Below are positions 24,673-33,856 of a stretch of 64,000 bases of DNA, in pieces (the first letter of the stretch is position 1; each line of letters begins with the position of its first letter). The stretch is taken from contig JAFUXE010000009.1 of assembly GCA_017477205.1 (NCBI GenBank), positions 8,208 through 72,207 on the forward strand, read 5' to 3'. This stretch comes from Alloprevotella sp. Its GTDB lineage: Bacteria > Bacteroidota > Bacteroidia > Bacteroidales > Bacteroidaceae. A program made the position numbers and the translations under genes. The notes below the pieces were generated by a model. It had not been told where the DNA came from. It did no database searches and was given only the letters and a program-made list of their open reading frames with translations.

Positions 24673-26136
24673 TTACTTTGCTTTTTTTGCCGCAGGCTTC
24701 TTGGCTGCCGCCTTTTTGGGAACTGCCTTCTCGGCCTTCGGTGCCGTCTTCTCAGCTTTTGGAGCCGCCTTGGCTGCTTTCTTGGCTGCGGCGGGCTTTG
24801 CTGCAGGCTTCTTCGCTGCCTTCGGAGCCTCGGGAGCGGCCTTCTCAAGGCGCGCCACCATGCTCTTGAGCTTTTCGATTTCCTTGTCCTTGACTTCAAG
24901 TTCCGTCTCCTGGTTCTTAATCGTCGTCACGAGGGAGTTGATTTCCTCGTTGTCCATGTCGGGATAGAGATTGTTGACACGGGCGGTGAAGTCGCCGAGG
25001 ATGTTCATGTAGTTTGTGAAGGCATCGTAGGGAGAATCGTAGATACCCCGATAGCCGCCATAGCTGTTGGCCTTCGTTGACATGAAACGGAGGTTGTTGG
25101 AAGCCTGCAAGTAGTCGAAGTCCTGCTGGAGCTTGCGGTCGCGGATGGCGCGTACGCGGTCGGCGATGCTGTAAAGCTTGTCGCAAGCCTCGCGCTGCAT
25201 GGCATTTCCCAGCCACGGGGAGAGGTCGCGCTCTTCATCAACCCAGCTGGTGGGATATTCCACGACAAGGTCGCCTGCGGACTTCACCTTGGAACAAATC
25301 TCGCTGGGCGTCGAGAAGGTGATGCCGCGCTGCTTGAACTGTGCGGGCAGAGCCTTCATGAACTCAAGGATGTTGGAACTCAGCGGCTGGAAGATGCCCA
25401 GTGCGCAAAGTTCCATGAAGATGTTGAAGATTTGCTCTTCATCGGGGAACTGTGCCACCCAGTCGGCATAGCGGTCGGCGAAGAGGGGATATTCGCTCCA
25501 GGAAGAGTCGTTGAAGCGGAAGGAGATGTCCTCCGAAAGGCTGTGGTCGCGCAACAGGAGCTTGAGCTTCGGGTTGCGGCAGCAGTTATAGACAAAATGG
25601 GGCGACTTCCAGCCGAGGACGTGTTTGGCCCCTTCGGCGAGCATACCCTTGAAGCCCATAGAGGCTACGGTCTCGCCGATTTCGTCGTCGTAAATAAGGC
25701 AGCTGTTGCGCAGCACCTTGGGCGTCTGGCCGAAGAGTGCCTTCACCTTCTTGCAGAGGCGGTTCACCTCCTCGCGGAAGACGTCGGGGTTCTTCAGCGA
25801 AGAGAAGCCGTGGCTGTAGGGTTCAGCAAGGAACTCTACGGCTCCCGTCTCGTTCAGTTCGCCAAGCAGTTCCAGCACCTGCGGAGCGTAGTTCTCAAGG
25901 AGCTCAATGGCGGTGCCGCTGAGGGAAATGGCGCACTTGAAATAGCCGGGGTTCTTCTTCGCCATGTCGATGAGGGCTTCGAGCGCCGGCACGTAGCTCT
26001 TCTCGGCCGTCTCGGTGATGGAGCGCTCGTTCTCGTAGTCGTCGTAGTAATAGTGGTCGGTGCCGATGTCAAAGAAGCGATAGCGCTTCAGGTGGATATT
26101 TTGATGGATTTCAAAATATAAGCAAACGGTTTTCAT
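24673..26136 (-). CDS. Glycoside hydrolase family 57 protein with lysine-alanine tail
   Basis: GH57 alpha-amylase/glucanotransferase-type enzyme acting on alpha-glucan; cytoplasmic, no signal peptide. 487 residues. The GH57 fold starts MKTVCLYFEIHQNIHLKRYR (His11 region), with FLAEPYSHGFSSL, FGQTPKVLRNSCLIYDDEIG and a late DFDYLQASNNLRFMS. After about residue 385 come a coiled-coil-like stretch (INSLVTTIKNQETELEVKDK) and about 60 residues made almost only of Lys, Ala and Pro, like histone H1 tails. It is the last gene of the debranching enzyme / GT4 / GH57 set used in glycogen metabolism. Confidence 0.88.
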   Translation of the reverse strand: MKTVCLYFEIHQNIHLKRYRFFDIGTDHYYYDDYENERSITETAEKSYVPALEALIDMAKKNPGYFKCAISLSGTAIELLENYAPQVLELLGELNETGAVEFLAEPYSHGFSSLKNPDVFREEVNRLCKKVKALFGQTPKVLRNSCLIYDDEIGETVASMGFKGMLAEGAKHVLGWKSPHFVYNCCRNPKLKLLLRDHSLSEDISFRFNDSSWSEYPLFADRYADWVAQFPDEEQIFNIFMELCALGIFQPLSSNILEFMKALPAQFKQRGITFSTPSEICSKVKSAGDLVVEYPTSWVDEERDLSPWLGNAMQREACDKLYSIADRVRAIRDRKLQQDFDYLQASNNLRFMSTKANSYGGYRGIYDSPYDAFTNYMNILGDFTARVNNLYPDMDNEEINSLVTTIKNQETELEVKDKEIEKLKSMVARLEKAAPEAPKAAKKPAAKPAAAKKAAKAAPKAEKTAPKAEKAVPKKAAAKKPAAKKAK

Positions 26137-26158
26137 TATTGTGTTGTTTTTGTTTTTA

Positions 26159-27415
26159 TTACTTGTTGATTACGTCCTGATAGCAGCGATAGATGCGTTC
26201 GCCTACTTTCTCCCAGGTGATTTGCGCCACCTCCTTGATGCCCTCTTCGGCCAGATAGTCGTGATAGGCGTCGTTGGTGCAGATGGCATACATCGCGTCG
26301 GCCATGGCATTGATGTCCCAATAGTCCGTCTTGATGCACTTGTCAAGAATCTCGCCGCAACCGCTCTGCTTGCTGATGATGGAGGGACATCCGCACTGCA
26401 TAGCCTCAAGCGGCGCAATGCCGAAGGGCTCGCTGACAGAGGGCATGACGAAGACGTCGCTGTTCTTGTAGCATTCGTACACCTGCTTTCCCCGCATGAA
26501 GCCGGGGAAGTGGAAGCGGTCGGCAATGCCGCGCTCGGCGGCCAGCTTGATCATGTCGTTCATCATGTCGCCACTGCCCGCCATGCAGAAGCGGATATTG
26601 CGCGTACGCTTCAGGACGAGGGCGGCGGCTTCCACGAAGTATTCCGGTCCTTTCTGCATCGTGATGCGGCCGAGGAAGGTCACTACCTTCTCGTCAGGAT
26701 TCTTGTGCGGCACGATGGCCTGTATCTCCTCACTGAGGGGATAGACGGCATTGTGCATGGCGATACACTTTGCTGGGTCTTGGTGGTAGTGGTTGATGAC
26801 GGTCTGGCGCGTAAGCTCACTGACGCACATGATGCAGTCGGCATGGTCCATGCCGTCCTTCTCGATGCCATAGACGGTGGGGTTCACGTTGCCGCGGCTG
26901 CGGTCGAAGTCGGTTGCGTGCACGTGGATGACGAGGGGCTTTCCGCTAATCTGCTTCGCATGTACGCCGGCAGGGAAGGTGAGCCAGTCGTGGGCGTGGA
27001 TGACATCGCATTCCTGTGCACGGGCGATGACGCCGGCAATGATGCTGAAATTGTTGATTTCCTCGTAGAGGTTAGAGGGATAGCCGCCTGCGAACTCCAG
27101 GCAACCGAGGTCGTTGACGCCTTTATAGTTAAAGTCGGCATAGATGTGGTCGCGGAAGCGGTAGTATTCCTCCGGCGTGTTGTTCACCAGCCGTCCCTTG
27201 AGGTAGTCATAGTCTGGGTCGCGCCACGCCACGGGAACTTCGTTCATCCCAATGATGCGCAAGAACTTCTCCTCCTCGCCGCAGGGTTTGGGCAGGCAGA
27301 AGGTCGTCTCCACACCGGGAATCTTGCTGAGGCCGTTCGTGATGCCGTAGGACGCAACGGCAAGGCCTCCATATATTTTGGGAGGGAACTCCCATCCGAA
27401 CATTAAGACTTTCAT
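26159..27415 (-). CDS. Glycosyltransferase family 4, glycogen synthase-like
   Basis: GT-B fold glucosyltransferase, 418 residues, likely adding glucose from a nucleotide sugar to glycogen. N-terminal domain: GWEFPPKIYGGLAVASYGI, the glycine-rich GGL loop of glycogen synthases. Then DVIHAHDWLTF, VVTFLGRITMQKGPEYF and the retaining-GT motif SEPFGIAPLEAMQCGCP (E-x7-E). No signal peptide. It lies between the debranching enzyme and the GH57 gene with gaps of 13 and 22 bases, so the three form one operon. Confidence 0.88.
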   Translation of the reverse strand: MKVLMFGWEFPPKIYGGLAVASYGITNGLSKIPGVETTFCLPKPCGEEEKFLRIIGMNEVPVAWRDPDYDYLKGRLVNNTPEEYYRFRDHIYADFNYKGVNDLGCLEFAGGYPSNLYEEINNFSIIAGVIARAQECDVIHAHDWLTFPAGVHAKQISGKPLVIHVHATDFDRSRGNVNPTVYGIEKDGMDHADCIMCVSELTRQTVINHYHQDPAKCIAMHNAVYPLSEEIQAIVPHKNPDEKVVTFLGRITMQKGPEYFVEAAALVLKRTRNIRFCMAGSGDMMNDMIKLAAERGIADRFHFPGFMRGKQVYECYKNSDVFVMPSVSEPFGIAPLEAMQCGCPSIISKQSGCGEILDKCIKTDYWDINAMADAMYAICTNDAYHDYLAEEGIKEVAQITWEKVGERIYRCYQDVINK

Positions 27416-27428
27416 GGTATGTGTTTCC

Positions 27429-29387
27429 TTATTCTTCTTCTATTTTATACTTCTCGAGCAGGTGCAGCGCGTTGAGGATGCCGCAGACATTCATGGCAAA
27501 CGAAATGGCGCCACGACCGCTGAAGCGCGGGTTGCCGTCGAAGAGCTCCGGAATCGTGCCAATGCAATGGTAGAAGAGTTCCTCCTCGAAGCCGATAAGC
27601 TGACGCTCGATGTAGTTGACGCCGCTCATCTTATAGACGCGCAGGTAGGCATTGAGGTAGAAGCCCGTGAGCCAAGGCCAGGCCGTACCCTGATGGTAGG
27701 CGTAGTCGCGCTGCACTTGCGTGCCGACGTAGAGGGGATTGTAGCCGCCGCTCTTCGGGGAAAGGCTGCGAATGCCCTTCGGCGTGACAAGTTCCTTCGT
27801 GCAGATGTCCAGCACGCCCTTGCGCTCTTTCAGCGTCAGCGGCGAGAAGTCGAGGGCAATGGCGAAGAGCTGGTTGGGGCGTACGCTCCAGTCCATCATC
27901 TGGCCGTCCACGTAGTCAAGCAGGTAGCCGTGTTCGTTTAAGAAGGTCTGTTTGAATGATACCGCAAGTTTGTCGGCTTCTTTGTGCAGAAACTCTGCCG
28001 TGTGACGGTCGGCTTCCGTTCCGAACTCCGTAAGCAGCTGCTCGTAGAACTTCAGGGCGTTGTACCACAGGGCGTTGAACTCCACGATATAGCCGGAACG
28101 CGGAATGATGGGGCGTCCGTCGGCCATGGAGTTCATCCACGTGACGGGCTTCTCCCTGCCGTTCGTGTAGAGCAGGCCGTTTTCGTGTACGAAGAGGTTG
28201 GGATGCTTTCCGCTCCGCACGTAGGCCATGATGTCGCGCAGCAAATCGCCATATTTCTCGTAGCATGCCTTGCGGCTGACGTACTTTCCGTACATCTGCA
28301 GGCAAAGGACAGCCCAGAGAAGCACGTCGGGCTGGTCCATCTCGTAGATTTTCACCGTCACAGGCTCGCCGTTGATGAACTGTCGGATAGCCTTCTCGGC
28401 GGTCTTCATGTAAGCCTCGTATTCCTCCACCTCGCCGATGCACAGCGTGAGGCCGGGCATGGCGATAAACGTGTCGCGTGCCCGCGGCGCGAACCAGTGG
28501 TAGCCGGCCATGAGGTAGTTCTCGCCGTCGCGCTGGTACTTGAACTGGTGGGCGGCATGCATGAGGCAATGGTAGAAGCTGTCGAGGGGCAGGCGGGGGG
28601 CAATCTCCGCCTCCATCATCTGCTGCAGCTTCTTCGGGGCTTCAGGCTGCAAGGCGGCGGAGAAGATGACGCTCTCGCCCTTCTTGATGTCCACCTCGAA
28701 ATAGCCGGGCACGAAGAGGTCCTCAAGGGAATCGTATCCGCGCTCGCGCTCCTTGGGATATTCAAGGCCGCGATACCAGTCGGGCTGATAGACAAACTCT
28801 GCCTTTTTATTCAGCTGCATGTTCAGGTCGGGATATCCCTTGTACATGTTCACGCGGATACCGCCGTCGATGGGCTCATAGCCTGTGTTGGCGGTGCGGT
28901 TCTCGTGCGTCCACTGGCGCACGCTGCGGAAGGCCAGGTAGGGTTTGAGGCGCAACGTGGTCTTGCTGTGGGCCTCGAGCAACGTGTAGCGCACGTAGAG
29001 GCGGGAGTCGAAGACGCCGTAGCTGATTTCCTTCTTCAGCACCACGCCGCCGATGCGATAGGTCCACGTGGGGACTTTCTCCCATTCGAAGGAACTGATG
29101 TATTTGTGCCCCTTGGGGCTGTAGTTGTCTCCCTGGTATTTGTGCAGTCCCAGGTTAAATTCCGCACCGTGCTGGACAACGGTCTCGTCCAACGACGAAA
29201 GCAGCACGTGGTTCTCGTCATCCAGTTCGGGAACCGGCACGACGAGCAACCCGTGATACTTACGGATATTGCACCCCACGAGCGTGGTGGAGCAATAGGC
29301 GCCGCTACGACTGGTAATCAGGAACTCCTTGAAAAGGGAGTCCTGAAGGTTCGTCATCTGCGTCTTGTCAAAACGTAGGTAGGACAT
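27429..29387 (-). CDS. Glycogen debranching enzyme (amylo-alpha-1,6-glucosidase)
   Basis: 652-residue cytoplasmic enzyme cleaving alpha-1,6 branch points of glycogen (GDE/GH133-type). The N-terminal bacterial GDE domain has SRSGAYCSTTLVGCNIRKYH and GLLVVPVPELDDENHVLL; the C-terminal alpha/alpha-barrel has AGYHWFAPRARDTFIAMPGL, with the Asp after RAR the likely catalytic acid, and LTGFYLNAYLRV. It is the first gene of the three-gene glycogen set. No strong promoter was seen in the 111 bases upstream. Confidence 0.92.
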   Translation of the reverse strand: MSYLRFDKTQMTNLQDSLFKEFLITSRSGAYCSTTLVGCNIRKYHGLLVVPVPELDDENHVLLSSLDETVVQHGAEFNLGLHKYQGDNYSPKGHKYISSFEWEKVPTWTYRIGGVVLKKEISYGVFDSRLYVRYTLLEAHSKTTLRLKPYLAFRSVRQWTHENRTANTGYEPIDGGIRVNMYKGYPDLNMQLNKKAEFVYQPDWYRGLEYPKERERGYDSLEDLFVPGYFEVDIKKGESVIFSAALQPEAPKKLQQMMEAEIAPRLPLDSFYHCLMHAAHQFKYQRDGENYLMAGYHWFAPRARDTFIAMPGLTLCIGEVEEYEAYMKTAEKAIRQFINGEPVTVKIYEMDQPDVLLWAVLCLQMYGKYVSRKACYEKYGDLLRDIMAYVRSGKHPNLFVHENGLLYTNGREKPVTWMNSMADGRPIIPRSGYIVEFNALWYNALKFYEQLLTEFGTEADRHTAEFLHKEADKLAVSFKQTFLNEHGYLLDYVDGQMMDWSVRPNQLFAIALDFSPLTLKERKGVLDICTKELVTPKGIRSLSPKSGGYNPLYVGTQVQRDYAYHQGTAWPWLTGFYLNAYLRVYKMSGVNYIERQLIGFEEELFYHCIGTIPELFDGNPRFSGRGAISFAMNVCGILNALHLLEKYKIEEE

Positions 29388-29498
29388 AGGTCTTATTTAA
29401 GGTTTTAGTATTTTGTTTCGTTTCGTTGGCGTAAAGGTAGGAAGAAATCACAACTAAAGAAAATTTTTCGGAAAAAAAAGCTCAAAAAAGGGGAACTC

Positions 29499-30431
29499 CT
29501 AACGGTTTCCCCCGATATCCCACGTTTTTAACAGCATTTTTAGGGTCTTTCCTGCATCTTTTTCGGGCAATTCCACCCAGCGTATGGGAACACCCCGACG
29601 CTCCATCCCCCGGAAATATGTCATCTGGCGCTTGGCAAACTGGTGGATGGCGATTTCAAGCTGCCGGAACATTTCCGCGAAGTCCATCTGCCCCGTCAGG
29701 TGCAGCGTCAGGTACTTGTATTCAAGGCCGTAGTAGATAAGGTCCTCAGGGGGAATGCCTTCATCCAGCAGGCCGCGCACCTCGTCCAGCATGCCTTCCT
29801 CAAGGCGCCGGCGGAGGCGGGCGGTGATGCGGGCGCGACGCACGTCGCGCTCCACCTTCAGGCCTATCGTGCGGGAGGAGAACTGCGGGAAGGGGCGCTC
29901 CGGAATCGGCTCGCGACGGTAGTACTCCTCAATCTCTATGGCGCGAATGGCGCGCTGCGCCGTATCTACATCCGTCGTGTTGTGGAGCCGTTTGTACGTG
30001 CCCAGTATTTCCGTGAGCTCCTCCAGGCTTTTGTCCTCCAGGCTTTTGCGCAACCCGGGGTTCTGCGGCACTTCGCTGAGGCGGTAGCCGCGAAGGATGC
30101 TCTCAAGGTAGAGGCCGCTGCCGCCGCAGAGTATCACCTCATGCCCGCGGCTGCGGATGTCCTCGTACGCGCGCAGGAAGTCGCGCTGGTACTCATATAT
30201 ATTATATTTGTATCCCGGCTCGCAGATGTCCACGAGATGCACGGGCACACGCCTGCCGTCGGGGAGCGCATACTCGCCGAGGTCCTTTCCCGTGCCGATG
30301 TCCATGCGGCGGTACACCTGCCGGGAGTCGGCAGAAATGATTTCGGCGTCTATTTCCGCCGCAAGGGCTACGGCGGCTGCCGTCTTCCCGCAGGCCGTAG
30401 GGCCAAGGATTGTGATGAGTTCGTAGGACAT
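29499..30431 (-). CDS. miaA: tRNA dimethylallyltransferase
   Basis: Transfers a dimethylallyl group to N6 of A37 in tRNAs reading U-starting codons. 310 residues from the ATG at 30431 (MSYELITILGPTACGKTAAA); the upstream in-frame ATG at 30584 lies before the promoter. Motifs are P-loop GPTACGKT, SADSRQVYRRMDIGTGKD, LCGGSGLYLESILRG and the C-terminal QFAKRQMTYFRG. A promoter with perfect spacing lies about 100 bases upstream. Confidence 0.96.
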   Translation of the reverse strand: MSYELITILGPTACGKTAAAVALAAEIDAEIISADSRQVYRRMDIGTGKDLGEYALPDGRRVPVHLVDICEPGYKYNIYEYQRDFLRAYEDIRSRGHEVILCGGSGLYLESILRGYRLSEVPQNPGLRKSLEDKSLEELTEILGTYKRLHNTTDVDTAQRAIRAIEIEEYYRREPIPERPFPQFSSRTIGLKVERDVRRARITARLRRRLEEGMLDEVRGLLDEGIPPEDLIYYGLEYKYLTLHLTGQMDFAEMFRQLEIAIHQFAKRQMTYFRGMERRGVPIRWVELPEKDAGKTLKMLLKTWDIGGNR

Positions 30432-30531
30432 GCCTGGTGTTTTATTTGTCAATCGCCACTTCACGGTCAGCACTTTCTTCCCGCCTTCGATGAACACGCC
30501 TTGCTGCGGCTCCCGTGTGAGCCTGCGCCCA

Positions 30532-30562
30532 CAAAAGTACGGAAAAACTGCCGTCCTCCAAA
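30532..30562 (-). promoter_or_regulatory. Promoter for miaA
   Basis: On the minus strand TTTG (30562-30559), 19 bases, TACTTTTG (30539-30532). The leader to the ATG at 30431 is about 95 bases. Confidence 0.7.
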
Positions 30563-30599
30563 GCCTGCGGGCATATATTTGCATTTTTAAAACAGAAAA

Positions 30600-30629
30600 G
30601 CCGCCCGGCTCTCGGAAGAGTCGGGCGGC
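30600..30629 (-). terminator. Terminator of gapA
   Basis: Stem of 13 bases with one mismatch (GCCGCCCGACTCT / AGAGCCGGGCGGC on the minus strand) around the loop TCCG, followed by TTTTCTGTTTT. It lies 38 bases beyond the gapA stop. Confidence 0.85.
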
Positions 30630-30666
30630 ATAACCCTATACGTTGAAATAATTGTCTGGAGAGGGA

Positions 30667-31692
30667 TTATTTCAGCTCGGCGAGGTACTTGATGGTGCGA
30701 ACCATCTGGCTCGTGTAGCTGTTCTCGTTGTCGTACCAAGCAACAACCTGTACGAGGGAGTTGCCGTCGCCGATCTTGCTGACCATCGTCTGGTTGGCGT
30801 CGAAGAGGGAGCCGAAGCGCATGCCGATGATGTCGCTGCTGACGAGCTTCTCCTCGGTGTAGCCGAAGCTTTCGTTCGTGGCAGCCTTCATGGCAGCGTT
30901 GATGTCCTCAACGGTAACTTCGCCCTTGACAACGGCGTGCAGGATGGTCGTGGAACCCGTGGGCGTCGGAACGCGCTGTGCAGCGCCGATCAGCTTGCCG
31001 TTCAGCTCGGGGATAACGAGGCCGATAGCCTTGGCAGCACCCGTGGAGTTGGGAACGATGTTCTGGGCACCTGCGCGGGCACGCTGAACGTCACCCTTGC
31101 GCTGCGGGCCGTCGAGAATCATCTGGTCGCCCGTGTAGGCGTGAACGGTCGTCATGATACCGCTCTGGATGGGAGCGAAGTCGTTCAGGGCCTTCGTCAT
31201 GGGGGCGAGGCAGTTCGTGGTGCAGGAAGCTGCGGAGATGACCGTGTCGGCGGGCGTCAGCGTCTCGTGGTTCACGTTATAGACGATGGTGGGGAGGTCG
31301 TTGCCTGCGGGGGCGGAGATGACAACCTTCTTGGCACCGGCCTGGATGTGTGCGGAAGCCTTTTCCTTGGAGGTGTAGAAGCCCGTGCACTCGAGGACAA
31401 CGTCAACGTTCAGCTCACCCCAGGGGAGTTCGGCTGCGTTGGGCTTTGCGTAGATGGTGATTTCCTTGCCGTCAACGATGATGCTGTTGTCGGTGCAGTC
31501 CACCGTGTGCTTGTTCTCACCAAACTTGCCGCAGAAACCGCCCTGTGCGGTGTCGTACTTCAGGAGGTGGGCAAGCATCTTGGGGCTTGTCAGGTCGTTG
31601 ATAGCAACTACTTCATAGCCGTCAGCCTCAAACATCTGACGGAAAGCGAGACGGCCGATGCGGCCGAAACCGTTAATTGCAACTTTTGTCAT
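30667..31692 (-). CDS. gapA: Glyceraldehyde-3-phosphate dehydrogenase
   Basis: Phosphorylating type I GAPDH of glycolysis, 341 residues. NAD-binding [14 protein letters not shown] at the N-terminus; catalytic Cys157 in [28 protein letters not shown] at the C-terminus. Codon use is strongly biased, as expected for a highly expressed gene. It is monocistronic, with its own promoter and a strong terminator, and is divergent from mscL. Confidence 0.97.
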   Translation of the reverse strand: MTKVAINGFGRIGRLAFRQMFEADGYEVVAINDLTSPKMLAHLLKYDTAQGGFCGKFGENKHTVDCTDNSIIVDGKEITIYAKPNAAELPWGELNVDVVLECTGFYTSKEKASAHIQAGAKKVVISAPAGNDLPTIVYNVNHETLTPADTVISAASCTTNCLAPMTKALNDFAPIQSGIMTTVHAYTGDQMILDGPQRKGDVQRARAGAQNIVPNSTGAAKAIGLVIPELNGKLIGAAQRVPTPTGSTTILHAVVKGEVTVEDINAAMKAATNESFGYTEEKLVSSDIIGMRFGSLFDANQTMVSKIGDGNSLVQVVAWYDNENSYTSQMVRTIKYLAELK

Positions 31693-31777
31693 GATTGCGT
31701 GTTTAGATTTTTTATTGATTAAGTGAGTATTTCGCCTTTTTTCGGGGGAAAAATTGAAATTATTTCCTTTTTGCGCC

Positions 31778-31810
31778 GCAAAATTACAAAACGTTTTTTA
31801 CTTTTGCAAC
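31778..31810 (-). promoter_or_regulatory. Promoter for gapA
   Basis: On the minus strand GTTG (31810-31807), 20 bases, TAATTTTGC (31786-31778). It overlaps the divergent mscL promoter region. Confidence 0.7.
31799..31807 (+). promoter_or_regulatory. Promoter -7 box for mscL
   Basis: TACTTTTGC on the plus strand, inside the -33 region of the divergent gapA promoter, so the two polymerase sites probably exclude each other. The upstream partner is weak. Confidence 0.5.
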
Positions 31811-31921
31811 TGAAAAGGGCGAAGAAACGCTTAATTTTTAACAATAATCTGCATGTTTGCGGCTGGCGGGAGCCTCTTCCCCCCGAAAATGCCAACTGCA
31901 TCTGCTAAAAAAAACAATTCT

Positions 31922-32320
31922 ATGGGACTCATTAAGGAATTCAAGGACTTTGCCATGAAGGGCAACGTCATGGACATGGCTGTCGGCGTGATCATCGGCG
32001 GCGCGTTCGGAAAAATCGTCAGCTCCCTGGTGGACGACGTCCTCATGCCGCTCATCGGTATGGTTACAGGCAACGTGGACTTCACCACGCTGGCGCTGCA
32101 GATTGGCGACGGCGAGGGTGCCGCCGTCCTGAAGTACGGCACGTTCATCCAGAACGTCGTCGATTTCCTCATCGTGGCACTCTGCATCTTCTTCATGCTG
32201 AAGGGTATCAACAAGCTCAACCACAAGAAGCAGGAGGAGCCCGCACCCGAAGCACCCGCAGAGCCCTCCGACGAGGTGAAGCTCCTCACGGAGATCCGCG
32301 ACGCGCTGAAGCAGAAGTAA
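31922..32320 (+). CDS. mscL: Large-conductance mechanosensitive channel
   Basis: Inner-membrane pentameric channel opened by membrane tension, an osmotic safety valve. 132 residues from the ATG at 31922 ([20 protein letters not shown]); an in-frame ATG at 31853 would add 23 atypical residues. TM1 is [20 protein letters not shown] with the MscL pore glycines; TM2 is [19 protein letters not shown]; the cytoplasmic tail [20 protein letters not shown] ends in the usual amphipathic helix. A strong terminator follows. Confidence 0.95.
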   Translation: MGLIKEFKDFAMKGNVMDMAVGVIIGGAFGKIVSSLVDDVLMPLIGMVTGNVDFTTLALQIGDGEGAAVLKYGTFIQNVVDFLIVALCIFFMLKGINKLNHKKQEEPAPEAPAEPSDEVKLLTEIRDALKQK

Positions 32321-32341
32321 TTCGCGCGACTCCCGAATTGC

Positions 32342-32384
32342 TAACGATGGGCTAAAGCACCACTCCCGCTTTAACCCATCGTTA
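32342..32384 (+). terminator. Terminator of mscL
   Basis: 17-base stem with one mismatch (TAACGATGGGCTAAAGC / GCTTTAACCCATCGTTA) followed by CTTTTT. Confidence 0.85.
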
Positions 32385-32512
32385 CTTTTTGGGGCGCGTG
32401 CGGAGTTGGCGGCGCAGCTATCCCGCAAGTTGTCCAATCCATCCAAACCACTATATATATGTCAGTTTGGATGGATGGACGCGAAACGGCTCGGACGCGG
32501 AACAGTACAACG

Positions 32513-32732
32513 CTTTGCGCACACGGATTGATTGATGTGCGCACACGGATCATTTCATGTGCGCAGACGGATTGATTGATGTGCGCAGACGGATCATTTC
32601 ATGTGCGCAGACGGATTGATTGATGTGCGCACACGGATTGATTGATGTGCGCACACGAATTGATTGATGTGCGCACACGAATTGATTGATGTGCGCACAC
32701 GGATAATTTCATATGCGCAGACGGATTCGACG
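32513..32732. repeat. 22-base tandem array, ten units
   Basis: Exactly 220 bases, ten units with no spacers. Each unit is a near-constant 12-base half (ATGTGCGCACAC or ATGTGCGCAGAC, containing the palindrome TGTGCGCACA) plus a 10-base half that is mostly GGATTGATTG or GGATCATTTC. The order of the two kinds is partly alternating. The first and last units are degenerate. Confidence 0.9.
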
Positions 32733-32812
32733 GAATGGCCGGAACCAAAGCGGAGGCTACGTCGCAAAGAATTTGCCCTGCGGAGCAATGGTGGAAAATG
32801 GTGGGAAAATTT

Positions 32813-32847
32813 GAGTGACGAGTGACAAGTGACGGGTGACGAGCGGC
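32813..32847. repeat. Heptamer array GAGTGAC
   Basis: Five 7-base units: GAGTGAC twice, AAGTGAC, GGGTGAC, GAGCGGC. The same family appears at 60252-60286. Confidence 0.7.
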
Positions 32848-32892
32848 AGGCCCATGCTTCCCGCAGAATTTTGTTAACGTGTCCCTAAGCTC

Positions 32893-32924
32893 TTGTGCGA
32901 ACCGTTTTTTCTTGTTATCTTTGC
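32893..32924 (+). promoter_or_regulatory. Promoter for the lipoprotein gene
   Basis: TTG (32893-32895), 20 bases, TATCTTTGC (32916-32924); a full match to the -7 consensus. The leader to the ATG is about 55 bases. Confidence 0.75.
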
Positions 32925-32984
32925 ATCGCGAACGCAGCACAAACCACACAACCAAACATACCAAACACTCAAACACACACAGAC

Positions 32985-33821
32985 ATGAGAAAATCATTCC
33001 TCTTCGTCATCGGCACGCTCCTGATGACGGCATTAACCCTCACGCTCGCCGCCTGCGGAGGCAGCGACGACAACGACGAAAAACCTGCGAACACCTTCGA
33101 ACTCTACCCGCCGCAGCTCCATGACGTCTGGATAGTCACCGAGGCCAAGCTGTCCGAAGAAGGCAAGTACGGCGACTGGGAAAAGGTCCTGGAAATGGAG
33201 CCCACCCTGTTCTGCTTCACGCCCGAAGGCACATTCCGCACCTATGGCGCCTTCGGCAACCCGTCCAAAGCGGTGGACTACACCGTCAGCGGCAACATCG
33301 TCACAGCCGGCAACATGACCTTCGACATACTGAGCGCCAAGGGAGTTAACATGTACTGCAAGCTCACCGTGGAAGGCATGGGCACGATATTCCTGCACTG
33401 CACCACGGAGAAGGAGCCCAACAGCCCGGGGGCTATGACGGACATGCTGAAAGGCCTCTGGGAATTCCAGGCCACTCCCCTTGAAGACTACGCCGACGAG
33501 AGCTATCTTGAATTCAAGGAAAGCGCGTTCCGGCGCATCATACACGTCAGGAACGACATTTCCTCAAGCCACGAGTATGCTGCCTACAAGGGGAAATACG
33601 TCGCCATCAAGAACAACTATGCCTTCTGGCGTTACTCCGATTATTCCGGCTCCACGAACGACGTGAGCAAGCCTAACTGCCAGTTTACTATAAGCCGGAT
33701 AGGCGGCCAAGACCCCGATCCCGTCCCTGCGTTCCTGAGCGAGCACTTCCTGATTACCAACGTCTTGGGCGTGTACCACCGTTCCAACAAGAAGATTGAC
33801 TATATCGACCTGAACAAATAA
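32985..33821 (+). CDS. Hypothetical lipoprotein
   Basis: 278 residues from the ATG at 32985. A signal sequence ends LTLAACGG, with the lipidated Cys near residue 21, followed by an acidic linker (GSDDNDEKPANTFELYP). The rest looks beta-rich, with two similar halves (PQLHDVWIVTEAKL and LKGLWEFQATPLEDY, each a lipocalin-like W-containing start), perhaps a calycin-type fold. No family recognised. It has its own promoter; guaA follows 35 bases later. Confidence 0.65.
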   Translation: MRKSFLFVIGTLLMTALTLTLAACGGSDDNDEKPANTFELYPPQLHDVWIVTEAKLSEEGKYGDWEKVLEMEPTLFCFTPEGTFRTYGAFGNPSKAVDYTVSGNIVTAGNMTFDILSAKGVNMYCKLTVEGMGTIFLHCTTEKEPNSPGAMTDMLKGLWEFQATPLEDYADESYLEFKESAFRRIIHVRNDISSSHEYAAYKGKYVAIKNNYAFWRYSDYSGSTNDVSKPNCQFTISRIGGQDPDPVPAFLSEHFLITNVLGVYHRSNKKIDYIDLNK

Positions 33822-33856
33822 AAACCACACGATAAACACATACGCACGCGACTGCA

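Larger units (their letters stand above)
32321..32984. other. Long intergenic region with terminator, arrays and promoter
   Basis: 664 bases without a gene. In order: the mscL terminator (32342-32384), a GC-rich unassigned stretch, ten 22-base repeats (32513-32732), an unassigned stretch with near-duplicate AATGGTGG words (32788-32805), five heptamers (32813-32847), and the promoter of the next lipoprotein (32893-32924). Confidence 0.8.

Noticed and set aside
32513..32732. 22-base array as a CRISPR array
   Set aside because: Units are contiguous with only two or three recurring half-units; there are no unique spacers and no cas genes nearby.
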